Below the pieces are notes generated by a model, which was given only the letters and a program-made list of their open reading frames with translations, was not told where the DNA came from and made no database searches. Below are positions 23,726 through 36,173 of a stretch of 64,000 nucleotides of DNA, piece after piece. Source of the DNA: Anisodus tanguticus (Eukaryota; Streptophyta; Magnoliopsida; Solanales; Solanaceae); the NCBI GenBank assembly GCA_034509755.1, contig CM067545.1, positions 44,075,062 through 44,139,061 of the forward strand. The letters are read 5' to 3'. Numbering within the stretch: the first letter of the stretch is position 1; each line of letters opens with the position of its first letter. The position numbers and the translations under genes are program-made.

Positions 23726-25314
23726 TGTAGGGTTTTGTTGGATTCAAAACATATAAGTAGGCACATCGAAAGTTTAAAATTTTGTTGTACTTATCCCAAC
23801 AATTTCTTCTGGTATGGTTATATGACAATCAAATCCTGTAACATAAAACATGAATACTTACAAGTTGTATTATCTGGAGTCTTTATTTAGGGATTACACG
23901 CGACTATCCCTTCGACTGCAAGCACAATGCTACGGTGTATTCCTTTGTCAAGAAAGCCAGGAAATCTTGGCAGAGGTTTGAGAGAGTTTTATTCTAGACT
24001 CTAAGTCTAGAATTATTTATGAGAATTGGTGTTCTTAGTATGTGTTAATAACTAGAGATTAGTGATGTATATATAGTGGTTTTTAGGTCACAAAACGGAT
24101 TAGGGTTGGGCTCCAAGCCTGGCCCAAAACCGAGGTGCAATGGGCCAGTCTGACTGGGCCCACCGTCGGGTCGGCGCCACGGCGCCTTACGTAAATTTCG
24201 ATTTCCCATTTTCATTGAATATATATATTCAGCACACTAAATCCAAAATCTAATTTTTATTTAATTAAATAATTTCTATAATTTCCATCTAATAGAAATT
24301 ATCCCATAGTTATTATCAATTTAAATATCTCGATTCCAAATAGAATATTTAATATTCTCTCAATACACCCTTAGACCGAAAAGACAATCGACATAGTGTG
24401 ACCCTATAGGCCTTCACATATCGACACTAATCCAATTAAGGTCCATACGGAACTCCTAGACTGCGTCGTATGACGAACTCAATATGTGAAGTACGTTTAC
24501 ATGAATCCAGCAAACATAACCTTTATGTGAGATGATAAATTTCTTTCATTCGCGACACACTCGATCAAGCCTAAGATTTGCCATGTGTCTATCCAAATGG
24601 CTTGATCACTTTATTTCATCCATATTAGTCGACAACTAGACCATATTCTAAATATGTCTCTTGCATTGGCCAATGACTTGGTCGACCTAATATCACTAAG
24701 AAGTTGAGTGTTCTCTCGAATATACAATCGAGGAATGAATCATATTCTTGGCTCAACTACCACCTTAATTTACATTATAATGCACCAAACACAAGCTGTA
24801 TTTTATCCTATAAGGAGTTTAAGCTTAGGACAGGGTCAAAGTACATTACTCTGTAAACAAGGTGCGTATTGACCTCAAGTCAAAGGACCTTCATCTCCAA
24901 CACACTGATAACACTTTAGACATGTATAATAAATAGTTTATCAGTAGGGTATACCAATACTTTCTAAAAGTATCCATGTGTCCATCACTAGTAACCATTA
25001 CTAGTAGCAGGTGAGACATACTACATTCTCTAAGAATGTGATGGAGACCACATGTCAACTTATAACATATCATCGATATCCCATTCTCGATGATCATTAG
25101 TCGAGGCTATTTTAGAGTTACGCTATATCATCAATATCTCACTCTATTAATGACAACGTAAGCTCAAATGATGCACATTAATGAATAATTAAAAACAATC
25201 AAATAATAATTCAATAATTGCAACTGCCATAAATATTAATCTTATTAATAATACGAATGTGTTCAAGTACATTTGTCCCTAATAATGATTGTCTCTAGGA
25301 CATGCATACTTTCA
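23726..25314 (-). repeat. 3' LTR of Copia D, about 1.6 kb
   Basis: On the + strand it runs from TGTAGGGTTTTG to ACTTTCA. It is next to ATGTCCTACTTGGCC, the complement of the polypurine tract, and the RNase H stop at 25329. It includes a GC-rich patch GGTCGGCGCCACGGCGCC near 24165-24186. The right edge is inferred from the CA end and purine tract, because the second LTR is incomplete. Confidence 0.8.
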
Positions 25315-25328
25315 ATGTCCTACTTGGC

Positions 25329-26850
25329 CTAGAGCCAATCTCCGATGTATTTAATACCCATATTTTCAAAATGGCCATTATGCTTAACTAAGCTTAATGG
25401 TTTAGTAAACGGGACAGCTAGATTATCATCTGTGAGAACATAGTCTAACCTTATTTCTTCAGTTTCCACCATCTCCCTGAGTATGTGATATTTCCTCGGT
25501 ACATGCTTGTTTCTGTTTGTTGATCTTGGTTCCTTAGCTTGCGCAATCGTACTAGTGTTATCACAATATATCGTTATTGGATGACTGACACCTAGAACAA
25601 CCCTTAGTTCTTTTAAAAACTCAGATATCGAGACAGCTTCTTTACAAGCTTCCAATCCAGCAATGTACTCGGATTCAGTCGTCGAATCAGCAGTTGTATC
25701 TTGCTTGGAACTTTTCCAACTCACTATTCCGCCATTAAAAATGAAGGCATATCCAGATTGAGATTTGAAGTCATCAAGATCTGTCTGGAAGCTAGCATCA
25801 GTGTACCCAGTACATACTAGTTTCTCTTATCCACCATAGATTAAGAAATATTCTTTAGTTCGTCTAAGATACTTAAGAATACTCTTGACTGTTTTCCAGT
25901 GTTCTTCCTCAGGATTCTGCTGGAATTTGTAAGTCATACTAAGTGCATAGGCCACATCTGGCCTCGTACAGGTCATGGCATACATGATAGATCCTATAGC
26001 TGAAGCATATGGGATTCTTTTCATGCGTTCAAGTTCTCCAACAGTAGAAGGACTATCCTTCTTTGATAACTTGATGCCTTGACCCATAGGAAGACTTCCA
26101 TTCTTGGAGTTTTCCATAGAGAATCGTCTTAGCCCTTTGTCTATTTATGTGGACTGTGATAGCCCCAACAATCTATTAGGTCTATCTCTATAGATCCTAA
26201 TTCCAAGAATGTAGCAGGCTTCACCCAAGTCCTACATCATAAAGGTGCTGGATAACCATTCATTGACTGATTGTATGAGAGTCTTATTATCTCTCATTAT
26301 TAATATATCATCTACATATATAATTAAAGACAATACTCCATTCCTTGCGCTTACTATAAAGGCAGAGATCTTCTTTGCTTCTAACAAAGTCAAACGATTT
26401 GACTGCTTTGTCAAAGCAAATATTACAACTCCTTGAGGCTTGCTTATGTCCATAAATGGACTTCTGTAGCTTGCACACTGCTTTGGGCTTAGTCTTGGAT
26501 GTAAAACACTCAAGTTGTATCATATACACCTCCTCAATTAGGTTACCATTGAGGAAAGCAGTTTTAATATCCATTTGCCAAATGTCATAATCATAGTATG
26601 CGGCTATTGCAAGCAAAATCTGAATGGACTTAATTTTCGCAACGGGTGAAAAGGTTTCATCATAATCAACCTCAGGCCGTTGATTATAACCTTTAGCCAC
26701 CAATCTTGCTTTATTAGTCTGTACCTTGCCATATGTATCGATCTTCTTCTTGAAGACCCATTTACATCCTATGGGTCTAACCCCTGTTGGCAAATCAACC
26801 AAGTTCCAAACTTGATTGATGTACATTGAGTCCATCTCAGATTTCATGGC
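25329..26850 (-). pseudogene. Copia D reverse transcriptase and RNase H remnants
   Basis: The RT frame from 26847 shows W-N-L-V-D-L-P, G-C-K-W-V-F-K, R-L-V-A-K-G-Y, the first catalytic Asp in Q-M-D-I-K-T-A-F-L-N-G, then Y-G-H-K-Q-A-S-R. A shift near 26300-26500 leads to the frame holding I-Y-V-D-D-I-L-I with both catalytic aspartates. RNase H (25329-25724) shows D-S-T-T-E-S-E-Y and Y-C-D-N-T-S. Breaks at 25727, 25825, 26117 and 26300 make it a pseudogene. Confidence 0.88.
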
Positions 26851-27298
26851 TTCTTGCCATATCTGTTAATCAATGTCTAACATAGCTTCGCTTTAGGTTG
26901 TAGGTTCATTGTCATCAGGAATATCTATCTCATTGTGTGTTTCAACAAGGAGATTAAGTCTTTCAGTCGGACGATGAGTCCTAGTGGTCCTACGGAGTTG
27001 ATTATTCCGTGTTTCCAGTGTTTGTTACATTCTGATTCTGAGAAGGTCTTTGTGTGCTGGACAATCCATCACCTTGAGAGCTTTCAGGAATGTCATTTTC
27101 ATGTATTTCCTAAACGGAATGATGTACAACAATTAAATCAACTTCCATTGGTTGTGTATGAGAGCCTTGCATTTCTGCACTATCTTTCATAGCACTCCTA
27201 CTGGATGAAGGGCGTACTCTAAGTACCCAATATTTACCAAATACTTCCACTGAATCCTTGTCTAGGTCTTTTGACAAGGGTTCAACTTCTGTGCTATC

Positions 27299-28660
27299 TT
27301 ATGGTTCTTGAATTTCTTCAAGTTTTATCTTATTGCAGCTTTGTTCCTTGTAGGCATAGTCTTCTTCAAGGAAAGTTGCATTTCTGGAAATAATGACCTT
27401 ATGTTCTCCAGGAAGATAGAAATAGTATCCCTTAGTTTCCTTTGGATACCCCACAAAATAATGTTTCTCACTTTTAGATTCCAACTTGTCAGTAAGCATC
27501 TTCTTTACATATGCAGGGCACCCCCAAGGTCGCATGTGTTTTAGTGCTGGCTTCTTGTCATTCCATATCTAATATGGAGTTTTCTCCACTGACTTTGAAG
27601 GAACCCTGTTCATAATATAAATTGATCTTTGCAATGTATAGCCCCAAAGGTATGTTGGTAGAGCTGAGAAACTCATCATGGATCTAACCATATCTAATAA
27701 GGTTCAATTTCTCCTTTCAGCAACACCATTCATCTGTGGCATTCCAGGAGGTGTCCATTGTGATTGGACTCCATAAAGCTTCAAGTAATCCAGAAATTAT
27801 TTACTTAAGTATTCACCTCTTCGATCTGATCGAAGGGTCTTGATACTTGTTTCAAGTTGCTTCTCTACTTCTGACTTGTACTCCTTGAATTTCTCAAAGG
27901 CTTCGGACTTGTGTTTCATAATATACACATGCCCAAACCTTGTGAAATCGTATGTAAAAGTGATGAAGTAAGTGAAGCCTCCCTTAGCTTGAGTTGAAAA
28001 TGGCTCACATACATTAGTATGGACCAACTCAAGTACCTCTTTAGCTCGCACCCCTTTCCGAGAAAGTGGCTTGTTGGTCATATTTCCTCTCAAGCTAGAT
28101 TCACAGTTACCATAGGACTCCAAGTCAAATGGTTCCATGTAGTCTAACTCTCTTAATCTTGCTATCCTTGATTCATTGATGTGACCAAGTCTACAATGCC
28201 ATAAGTAGGTGGAGTTTTTTGGATTACTCATCTTAGCTCATTTATTTTGCACATTGAAAATTTCACGACTACAGTTTAGAACATATAAACCATCCATAAG
28301 CAGAGCATTTCCACAAACAAAACCATTAAAAGATAGTACATAACTGCCATTGGCAATAAATGAGAAAAACCCCTCAATGTCTAACACTGGAATAGAAATA
28401 ATATTCCTCATCAATGAGGGAATAAAATAACAATTACTTAGTTCTAAACAAAAGCCTGAAGGTAAATCTAGTCTATAAGTTCCCACGCGTTCAACATCCA
28501 CCAGTGCTCAATTTCCAACGCGCAGGTCTATCTCCCAAGGTCCAACCTTTCTGTTGTTAATTAGACCCTGCACATTATTACAAATGTGTGAGCCACAAGA
28601 GGTATCTAATACCCAGCAATAAGAGTTACTTATAGACATGTTTATTTCAATGACAAACAT
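27299..28660 (-). pseudogene. Copia D integrase and protease-region remnants
   Basis: The integrase frame 27797-28231 holds the pre-integrase H-C-R-L-G-H-I and C-E-S-S-L-R-G-N, where the usual CxxC has a changed first position pattern. The core has E-L-V-H-T-N-V-C, where the first catalytic Asp of the usual H-T/S-D is Asn, and S-D-R-R-G-E-Y where D-N/R-G-G-E-Y is usual. The C-terminal part R-P-W-G-C-P-A-Y-V-K and Y-F-V-G-Y-P lies at 27299-27535 in a separate piece. The 28238-28660 region is the segment after the protease. Confidence 0.8.
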
Positions 28661-28689
28661 ACCTTGTCCAGTAGAGCCAGAAGCACCTA

Positions 28690-29529
28690 ATGTTTTGCCT
28701 CCTCCTAGAGTTGTGCAGTCCTTCTTCTAGTGCCCCTTCTTCTTGCAGTTGAGGCACACATCCGAAGCTACCTTTGCCTTTTTCTGAACACCTCCTCTAG
28801 GTTTCATAACTGTAGGTGCGGTAATTGTCTTACCCTTCTTTTTCTACATGTTCTTACCCTTGGGTTTGAACTTGCTAGAAGAGCCCACCATGAGCACAAC
28901 TTTACCTTTAGAGGTAGATGATTCAAGGGTCTTCAACATGTTGTGAAGCTCTGGAAGACTTGCCTTGTTCCCATTCATATTGAAGTTCACAATGAAATTC
29001 TCAAATGAACCAGGAAGTGAATTCAGGATCAGGTTGACAAAGACATTTATAGGCAGCTTCGTTCCAATCGAAGCCAACCTTTCTATTAACCCAATCATCT
29101 TCAGAACATGTGCTGACATTGACCCCCATCATTTAGCTTACACTTGAAATGGTCTCTCAACAATTCATACTTCATTGTCTAAGACTATGAGTCATAGAGA
29201 CTCTTCAAGCGTTCTAGCATTTTGTTAGGGCCCATGTTTTCATATTGCCTCTGTAACTCCAAGGTCATAGAGGACAACATTACACATTATGCCGAGGTAG
29301 CATCGTCTAGATGTTTCTGATAAGCCACTTTGTCAAACAGGGCATGCTCAGCAGAATCTTCAGTAGGGATTGTGGGGAACATTGTGTCTAACACATACTC
29401 AATTCTTTCTAGTCTTAACACCAATCGCAGATTTCTTAACCAGTCAGGGTAATTTGATCCAGTCAACTTGTTAGTCTCGACCAACATTTTCAGTGATAGA
29501 TTCGACATTTTATATGACTGAAAAAACAA
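28690..29529 (-). pseudogene. Copia D gag remnant
   Basis: Starts at about 29511 with L-S-L-K-M-L-V-E-T-N-K-L, then N-Y-P-D-W-L-R-N-L-R-L-V-L, a clear Copia Gag N-terminus. A second piece (28844-29119) carries the G-L-I-E-R-L-A and L-P-G-S-F-E-N-F segments. A knuckle-like C-L-N-C-K-K-K-G-H-x-K-K-D-C sequence is recognisable near 28705-28750 with changes. Stops at 29120-29285 and near 28840 break it. Confidence 0.8.
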
Positions 29530-30892
29530 ATAGACTTGAAATTAAACTCTAATATAATTTCTATTGAACACATTCTTTAACTAATTAACATGTCCTTTAG
29601 TTTAATTATCTCCCACTATTTTAACATACTCTTCGACCCCATGGAAGAATACAGACTCATATCAAATATGATCATAATGGGTCATGATCCAGGTTCATGC
29701 TATCTCCACGTTTGCTGTGGCTGATAACTTCAACAGCACAATCTGGTAGGTCTCTAAACCAATTACAAACAATTTGTAACTCATGTTTGACCGAATGTTT
29801 TAAACAATCGATCTGCGTCATTCGGCTTGTCCGACACTGTGGCCCCAAGACAGCTTATCAAGTCAACTCCGTTATGCGACTGCAATTATGTATCTAAGTG
29901 AGTTTTGCCTTTTAGAGCAAACATTGTAGAGTAAATACTCATGAAGATTTATCACCCACTTCTACATTTAACATGCATCTATGAAAGAGTCTGAGTCCTC
30001 GTAGACTTAGAGCAAATGATGTGGCATAAATACTCATCTCGACGAAAAGGATTTTGCACTACAATCAATTATAACGGACGACGCGTTCATTTTAAATGAG
30101 ACTTGTATTAAAATTTTAGGAAATATTTTAATTCAGGGTTTTAACCAAGATCAACTATAGTATGCTATATCAAATATAACATCTTAATTATCATGCAAAG
30201 TCTATTAAGCACTTATTGGGTACCGTCTGTCCAAGCATGATATTAAGCGGTTTAAACACATACTGGTTGCCGCCTACCCAAATAGTTATTTGCGGACGTT
30301 ATTCTAGTAATTTAAATGACAATCATTTAGCACATAAACAATATACTTATCAAATATATTGTATAATAATAATCATGGGTTAAACATTCTGAAGCATAAG
30401 TCGAAATTCTGCTTCTGCAATGCATTAGCACCGCGACGCTCCACTCTGGAGTCGCGGCGCTGGCAAGCCAGAAACCTTCGGCTTGCATTAGGGCCGCGGC
30501 GCACTACCATAGGGTCGCGGCGCCAGCGTCCTGACAAAACGTTTATGTGTTGATTTTCTAAAATCGTTTAAGGATCAAATCACAGATCCTTTATCATCAC
30601 CCACCATTATCAATAACGCACATATCAACCATCATCCATTCTTACCCGTTTTTTGCCTGCACCGTGCAATGAGCCGGATATTCGCACTTTGTCTTAGTTG
30701 AGTTTGAATGGAATGACTTCCTCGAGTTAGCGTAGGAGATACTTTAGGGTGACATAAAAAGGTCTACTTTGTTCAACCAAGATTTGTAGGATTTCAAGAA
30801 GCCTTGTTTTAATCCAATTTTATGTTTAACCCATATTATTATGTTATTCAATTGTTATATAACCATTGAACCAGCCTGGGCTCTGATACCAC
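29530..30892 (-). other. Leader of Copia D with GC-rich repeat and primer site
   Basis: This 1.36-kb untranslated stretch lies between the 5' LTR and gag. At 30428-30535 it is strikingly GC-rich, with a roughly 37-bp unit (CGCGACGCTC... GTCGCGGCGC) repeated imperfectly. The primer site is at 30880-30892 (+ strand GCTCTGATACCAC), the complement of a tRNA-Met primer site, directly next to the LTR. Confidence 0.75.
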
Positions 30893-31531
30893 TGTAGGGT
30901 TTGTTGGGTTCAAAACATAGGCACATCGAAAGTTTAAAATTTTGTTGTACTTACCCCAACAATTTCTTCTGGTATGGTTATATGACAATCAAAATCCTGT
31001 AACATAAAACATGAATACTTACATGTTGTATTATCTGGAGTCTTTATTTAGGGATTACACGCGACTATCCCTTCGACTGCAAGCACAATGCTACGGTGTA
31101 TTCCTTTGTCAAGAAAGCCAGAAAATCTTGGCAGAGGTTTGAGAGAGTTTTATCCTAGACTCTTAAGTCTAAAATTGTTTATGAGAATTGGTGTTCTTAG
31201 TAAGTGTTAATAACTAGAGATTAGTGTTGTATATATAGTGGTTTTTAGGTCACAAAACGGATTAGGGTCGGGATCCAAGCCTGGCCCAAAACCGAGGTGT
31301 AGTGGGCCAGTCTGACTGGGCCCACTACCGGGTCGGTGCCGCGGCGCCTTACGTAACTTTTCATTTCTCGTTTTCATTTAATATATATATTCAGCACATT
31401 AAATCCAAAATCTAATTTTGATTTAATTAAATAATTTCCATCCAATAGCAATTATCCCATAGTTATTATCAATTTAAATATCCCGATTCCAAATCGAATA
31501 TTTAATATTCTCTCTTAATACACTTTTAGAT
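30893..31531 (-). repeat. Truncated 5' LTR of Copia D
   Basis: Aligns with the first 640 bp of the LTR at 23726-25314, with few substitutions. Homology stops at about 31531, leaving about 950 bp of the LTR missing. Confidence 0.88.
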
Positions 31532-32734
31532 CGATAGTTGTGTGATTGCAACCCCTCTATGTTTTCATAGATGGTCACTCAACCTTTCTTAAATGTGATG
31601 CAAATCAAAAAACTATTTTTGTAATGAAAAATCACTCGGTTTACTTAAGTATCACACATCCCCTTAATATTTGGGGAAAAGGGAATTTGGAGAAAAGGAA
31701 TTTGAGGAGATTAAGATGCAAATTTTTTTTAGAAAATGATAAAACTGATTCTTATGTTTGGAGTAAGTTTTAAATAGTCGCTTAAATATATTTTTAAATA
31801 ATTTTGATCCTTTAAATTTGTTAAAAGTGAACATTTCTAGTCTCCATCAAAATATTTAACAAACTTTAACTATTAGATTTAACAAGAACTGTGATTATTT
31901 TATAAAAAAAATGATCCAAAAACTGCATCACACACTATAAACTAGTAGCAGAATAATTACACCAGACACCAAAAACAAATAAAAAATAGTAGATACATCA
32001 AAAACCGCACTTTCAATTATGAGTTCTCGTTAATTATTTTTTGTTGTTATTAAATTTAACAATAAAAATTTATTAAATATTTAATGAAAATAAAAAGAAG
32101 ATTCACTTTAAAAGTAAATTTAAAGGATCAAAATTGTGTACGAGTATATTTAAAGAATTAATTTAAATCAACCACTGAACAGAATGGATCTTTTTTACCG
32201 TTTATCATCGTAGAGTATATTATTAGCATTGAATTTTCTTAAAATAAGGGGAAGGGAAGTCAAATAGGGAAACTTATGTACCCTTGAGATAAGTCGAAGC
32301 ATAGTAATTTATACATTATGATCGAATTATTGTGTATAGGTAGGTATAATATATATATATTCAGAGGTAAATCCATGATTTCAAAAAGATGAGTGTCCCA
32401 TTAATTTTGAAAATTACTTTAAATTTTTTTTAAAGAAAAATAAACAAAAAAGTGTAGTAAGTTGGGTTCAATCCTGAGGAATTAAACTCAATGCTTAATC
32501 TGTGCCCTTTCAATCATTTGACCATGTATTCCATCAGATAATATTAGATATATTTTAAAAATTATATTATCTTCCTGTTTTTTAAACTAGATAGTATTTT
32601 TTCAATTATCCCAATCAATTAAGCCGCATGTGTGCACTTTCACTGCTTCTCAAAAAACAACCATTGCCCATATATCCAAATGCAGCCCACAAGCTCCACA
32701 ATTAATCAGATAGCAATCAACAATTGGAGCAAAA
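31532..32734. other. Upstream region of the FKBP gene with an inverted repeat
   Basis: No coding region. Two AT-rich arms at about 31781-31830 and 32105-32160 are inverted relative to each other (shared ATTTTGATCCTTTAAATTT in one arm and its complement in the other), suggesting a MITE-like foldback. The last 150 bp before 32735 is the likely leader and core promoter; no clear TATA box could be chosen. Confidence 0.5.
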
Positions 32735-35700
32735 ATGGCAGTCTCTTCATTATCCTTTACATCACCCAAGCTTCAAACACTTCAAGCCTTCACTCCAAAT
32801 CCCACTTTCAAGGCTTCTTCTTCACACCAATCAACTACTCCTTCTATCAACAAGAAGCAAATATTCCAAGTGGGTGTTGGAATTTTGGCGGCTTCAATAG
32901 TTGCTTCAGCACCTTTAAATGCTGATGCTACAAGAATTGAATATTATGCTACTACTGCTGAGCCAACATGTGAGTTTAATTATGTTCGCTCTGGACTTGG
33001 ATATTGTGACATTGCTGTTGGGTCTGGCCAAGAAGCTCCGTATAACCAGCTCGTTAATGTAAGTTTGTATGTCTACCGAGTTTAAAATTTATGTGAAAGT
33101 GTTTGCGAGTTTAAAATTTATGTGAAAGTATTTGACTGACAACAGAGTTTAGAATAAAAGAAAATTGAAACTGATTCAAAATAAGTTATAGATATTTGTG
33201 TGGTTAGAAATAATCTTACTAAGATAAAATAGAAAGTTACTCTCTTTATCCCAACTCAGGTAAGTTACTTTTCTTTTTAGTCCGTCCCATAGAGAATGAT
33301 ACATATTGTTATTTGACAATAACTTAACTTTAAACTTTATTTTTTAAGCTTAGCGAGATGATCTATAACTACACAAATATCGCTGGTATTAGACCACAAG
33401 ATTTAAAAGTCTTTCTTTATTCTTTAAACTCTGTGCCTAGTAAAAATATATCACATAAATTGAGACAGAGGGAGTATTTAATATATATAAATGTGTCATT
33501 TTTTTGTACCGACAAAAAAAGGACAAAAAGTCATACACTGGGACAGAGGGAGTAGTATTTTTGTGTGTTTGTGTTGATGCATATAGTTGGAATTCTTGTA
33601 AATATTGTTCTTGAAGTTCGTTTATTCTCATAGTTCCTATTTCAAATTGACATTTTGCTATCAAGAACTCAGTGGTGCAGAGAATGTGGTCTGTTGTATC
33701 TTGATTATCCTAACAAGTTTCTTCTCTGACGTTCTAAGGTTGTAATATTATACCTACAGAGGAATTTTGAATAGGCGAAGTTAGGAATATATACAGTTCG
33801 GCCAATTAGTTTACCAACATGGCGGAAATATACACAACATATACAGTATCAGTGTGTATGTTGTGTATAGGTATGTATGGAGTATATGTATGGTATATTT
33901 ATATTATATGTATATTTTAGTGTAAGTATACACAACCTATACATGTTGTACATATTTTGTAAACTGCATGATACTGTGAAAGTAAAATACGCAACTATGT
34001 GGTTCGTTTATCATTTTGGCAAGTCGAAAAGAAAAGAAAGACTTGATTAGAGAAAGAGAAAAAGAAAAATCAAAGAGTTTAAGTTTTACATATTGACGGT
34101 GTAAACACTATTTACACAATTCCTCATTTGAAAAATTGTTTATACAATTAAGTCACTTATAAGATAAATTACATGTAAATTTTTATGATTAAGTATTAAT
34201 TGGTAACTTGATAAAAATGGTAAGTTATATTAGACTGATAGTGTAAAAAGTCTATAGATTGTTAGTTCACATAATTTAATCCAAAATCAAAAGGGAAATT
34301 ACCTTTTTGGACCGCCCTCAATATAGTAGCCGATAAATGTATATGTTTGGAATATTAAGTATAAATATACACATTGTACACATGAATATGTACATACAAT
34401 ATATTAATCAATGTATATTTTTGTATATTTTGGCTAGCGCCCATAATTAATTTTGGCAAAATGAAAAAAGGCCAAATAAAAGCGAAGAAAGGGAAAAAGA
34501 GTTGATTTTATCTTCTACTTAAATATGTAGTTTTCTACCTCTATTTTTCTTAAACTTGAGAATAGTTCGATAAGTATCATATTCATGCAGATTCACTATA
34601 CTGCGAGGTTTGCGGATGGTATAGTTTTTGACAGCAGCTATAAACGTGGTCGAGCCCTGACCATGCGCCTCGGCATGGGCAAGGTATGTTTTTCCATTTC
34701 GGGGTCAGATGTAAGTTATTGTAACTGGTGGTATAAAGTGTGACTCTGTATTAGCTTCTGCTTTGTTTATCCCAGGTTGTAAAATTAGGACCGGTTATCT
34801 GTCAGATCGATAGTTGAAAAGGTTTTCGTATATCTATAGTTCAATACACTATATGTATTAACATCTTCCCTATTCCTCTGCGCTCCCCACTCACTATTTT
34901 TGCTACCGTGGTCTATTATCCATACTTATCAACAAAAGAAAAAAGATATACATACAATAGAGAAGGAAATGGAATGAAGAATAAGAGAAGCTTGCAGAAA
35001 GGAGACAACCATGTTTATGGATATGAAATGGATTGGAACAAAATAAGTTTATTTCCATGTAACAACAACAACCTTATTTGCGTATTTGATCAAGGATGAC
35101 AGAAATAATGTGCTGATAATGAATTCTTTTCAGTAAACCATCACTTCTTTCTTTTATACTGGAATTGCTTGCTATATATATTCACTATGAGGTAATTTAC
35201 ACCTCAAATTGCAATTAAGATGAGATCCGAGAGCTTTATCTGAGGCTCATATAGAAGGAATACATGAACAAGAAACATAAATGAGAAACTAAATGAAGAA
35301 TATAGTTCAATTTTTCCAATATCTCATCTACAATTTGTAAACTCCGGAGCATGTTGTTGACAGGTGATCAAGGGATTAGATCAGGGAATCTTGGGAGGTG
35401 AAGGAGTACCACCAATGCACGTTGGTAAGATTTTACAGCTAATAAGATCGTGGACGTTTTGCTTGTTCTCTTTTAGATATTCCCAGTATAGTTCACTTTA
35501 GAAGTTTTAATACATAGGTGGAAAACGTAAGCTTCAGATTCCTCCACATTTGGCATATGGACCAGAACCGGCAGGCTGCTTTTCAGGTGTGTGTGTGATA
35601 TGTTTTAAATGCATTATATTGTTTGGTTCCTTAAGACAACTATCAGGTGGTTACATCAGATGATAAGGCCTATTATTTATCCTAATGCTCTCGAAACAAG

Positions 35701-36173
35701 CTAAGCCAAAATGAGTCATGTAATTATTATTTTCCCCCTATTTTACTGGTGACATCAGAATAATCAAACTTATTGGAAGAAAAACTTGCATTTTTGTTGG
35801 GAAAAAAAACACTTAATTGCAAGTAGTATCTTAAATAGCTCTGCTTACTATGTTCTGAAAGGGCGAATGTGAATAGCTATGCAATTTATTTTAGTAATCT
35901 TAATCAATGTATATTCTTCATTTACATGGTCTAGCTACAATTGGCCTTGGGAAGCTGCGAAGGACTCATCTACCAGTTTCATTGTGTTACTAATCTAACC
36001 TTTTTCATCTCTGTAAATAAGAAGATATACAGTTTGTTGCGATAGCATTTGTTTACACAGTAATAATGATTATGTTCTTTATTTGTGTAGGGGACTGCAA
36101 TATTCCTGGAAATGCAACACTTGTATATGACATCAACTTCGTTGAACTCTACTCGGGAAACAGGAAATTGTGA
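32735..36173 (+). CDS. FKBP16-2: Thylakoid-lumen FKBP-type peptidyl-prolyl isomerase (FKBP16-2/PnsL4-like)
   Basis: An FK506-binding-type immunophilin predicted for the chloroplast thylakoid lumen. In the FKBP16-2 group it is a structural subunit (PnsL4) of the NDH complex associated with photosystem I. Exons are 32735-33058, 34591-34683, 35364-35424, 35518-35586 and 36091-36173; all introns are GT-AG and the product is 209 aa. Residues 1-40 are Ser/Thr-rich and basic, like a stroma-targeting peptide. A hydrophobic segment (F-Q-V-G-V-G-I-L-A-A-S-I-V-A-S-A) and N-A-D-A form a lumen-transfer signal. The FKBP domain starts near residue 92: Y-T-A-R-F-A-D-G, F-D-S-S-Y, V-I-K-G-L-D-Q-G-I-L-G and L-A-Y-G-P-E-P-A-G-C. 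Cys pairs, C-x11-C before the domain and G-C-F-S-G-D-C, match redox-active lumenal FKBPs. The sequence fits FKBP16-2 better than FKBP13, chosen from memory. A lysine pair replaces the twin arginine before the hydrophobic core. No breaks were seen. Confidence 0.93.
33278..33474. mobile_element. Stowaway-like MITE in FKBP intron 1
   Basis: About 197 bp, starting TCCGTCCCATAG and ending GAGACAGAGGGAG, with TA after the right end (33475-33476). The interior is similar to the MITE at 20979 (CTATAACTACACAAATAT and ACCACAAGATTTAAAAGTC). A second partial copy ending GGGACAGAGGGAGTA follows at 33475-33555. Confidence 0.72.

Larger units (their letters stand above)
23726..31531 (-). mobile_element. Large Copia LTR retrotransposon D, 5' LTR truncated
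   Basis: Read on the minus strand. The 3' LTR is at 23726-25314 and a partial 5' LTR at 30893-31531; their first 640 bp align closely, both starting TGTAGGGTTTTG/TGTAGGGTTTG on the + strand. Between them lie gag, protease, integrase, RT and RNase H in Copia order, plus a long untranslated leader. The 5' LTR breaks off at about 31531, so the element lost its U3 end by deletion and no target duplication can be read. Frames are interrupted throughout. It ends 1.2 kb upstream of the FKBP gene. Confidence 0.9.

Noticed and set aside
31546..31773. 75-codon frame upstream of the FKBP gene
   Set aside because: Falls in repeat-like DNA next to the broken LTR; no recognised domain.
32735..36173. Naming the isomerase FKBP13
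   Set aside because: FKBP13 differs in the segments around F-D-S-S-Y and in the loop before the last Cys pair; the residues here fit FKBP16-2 better. Without a database search this stays a judgement.
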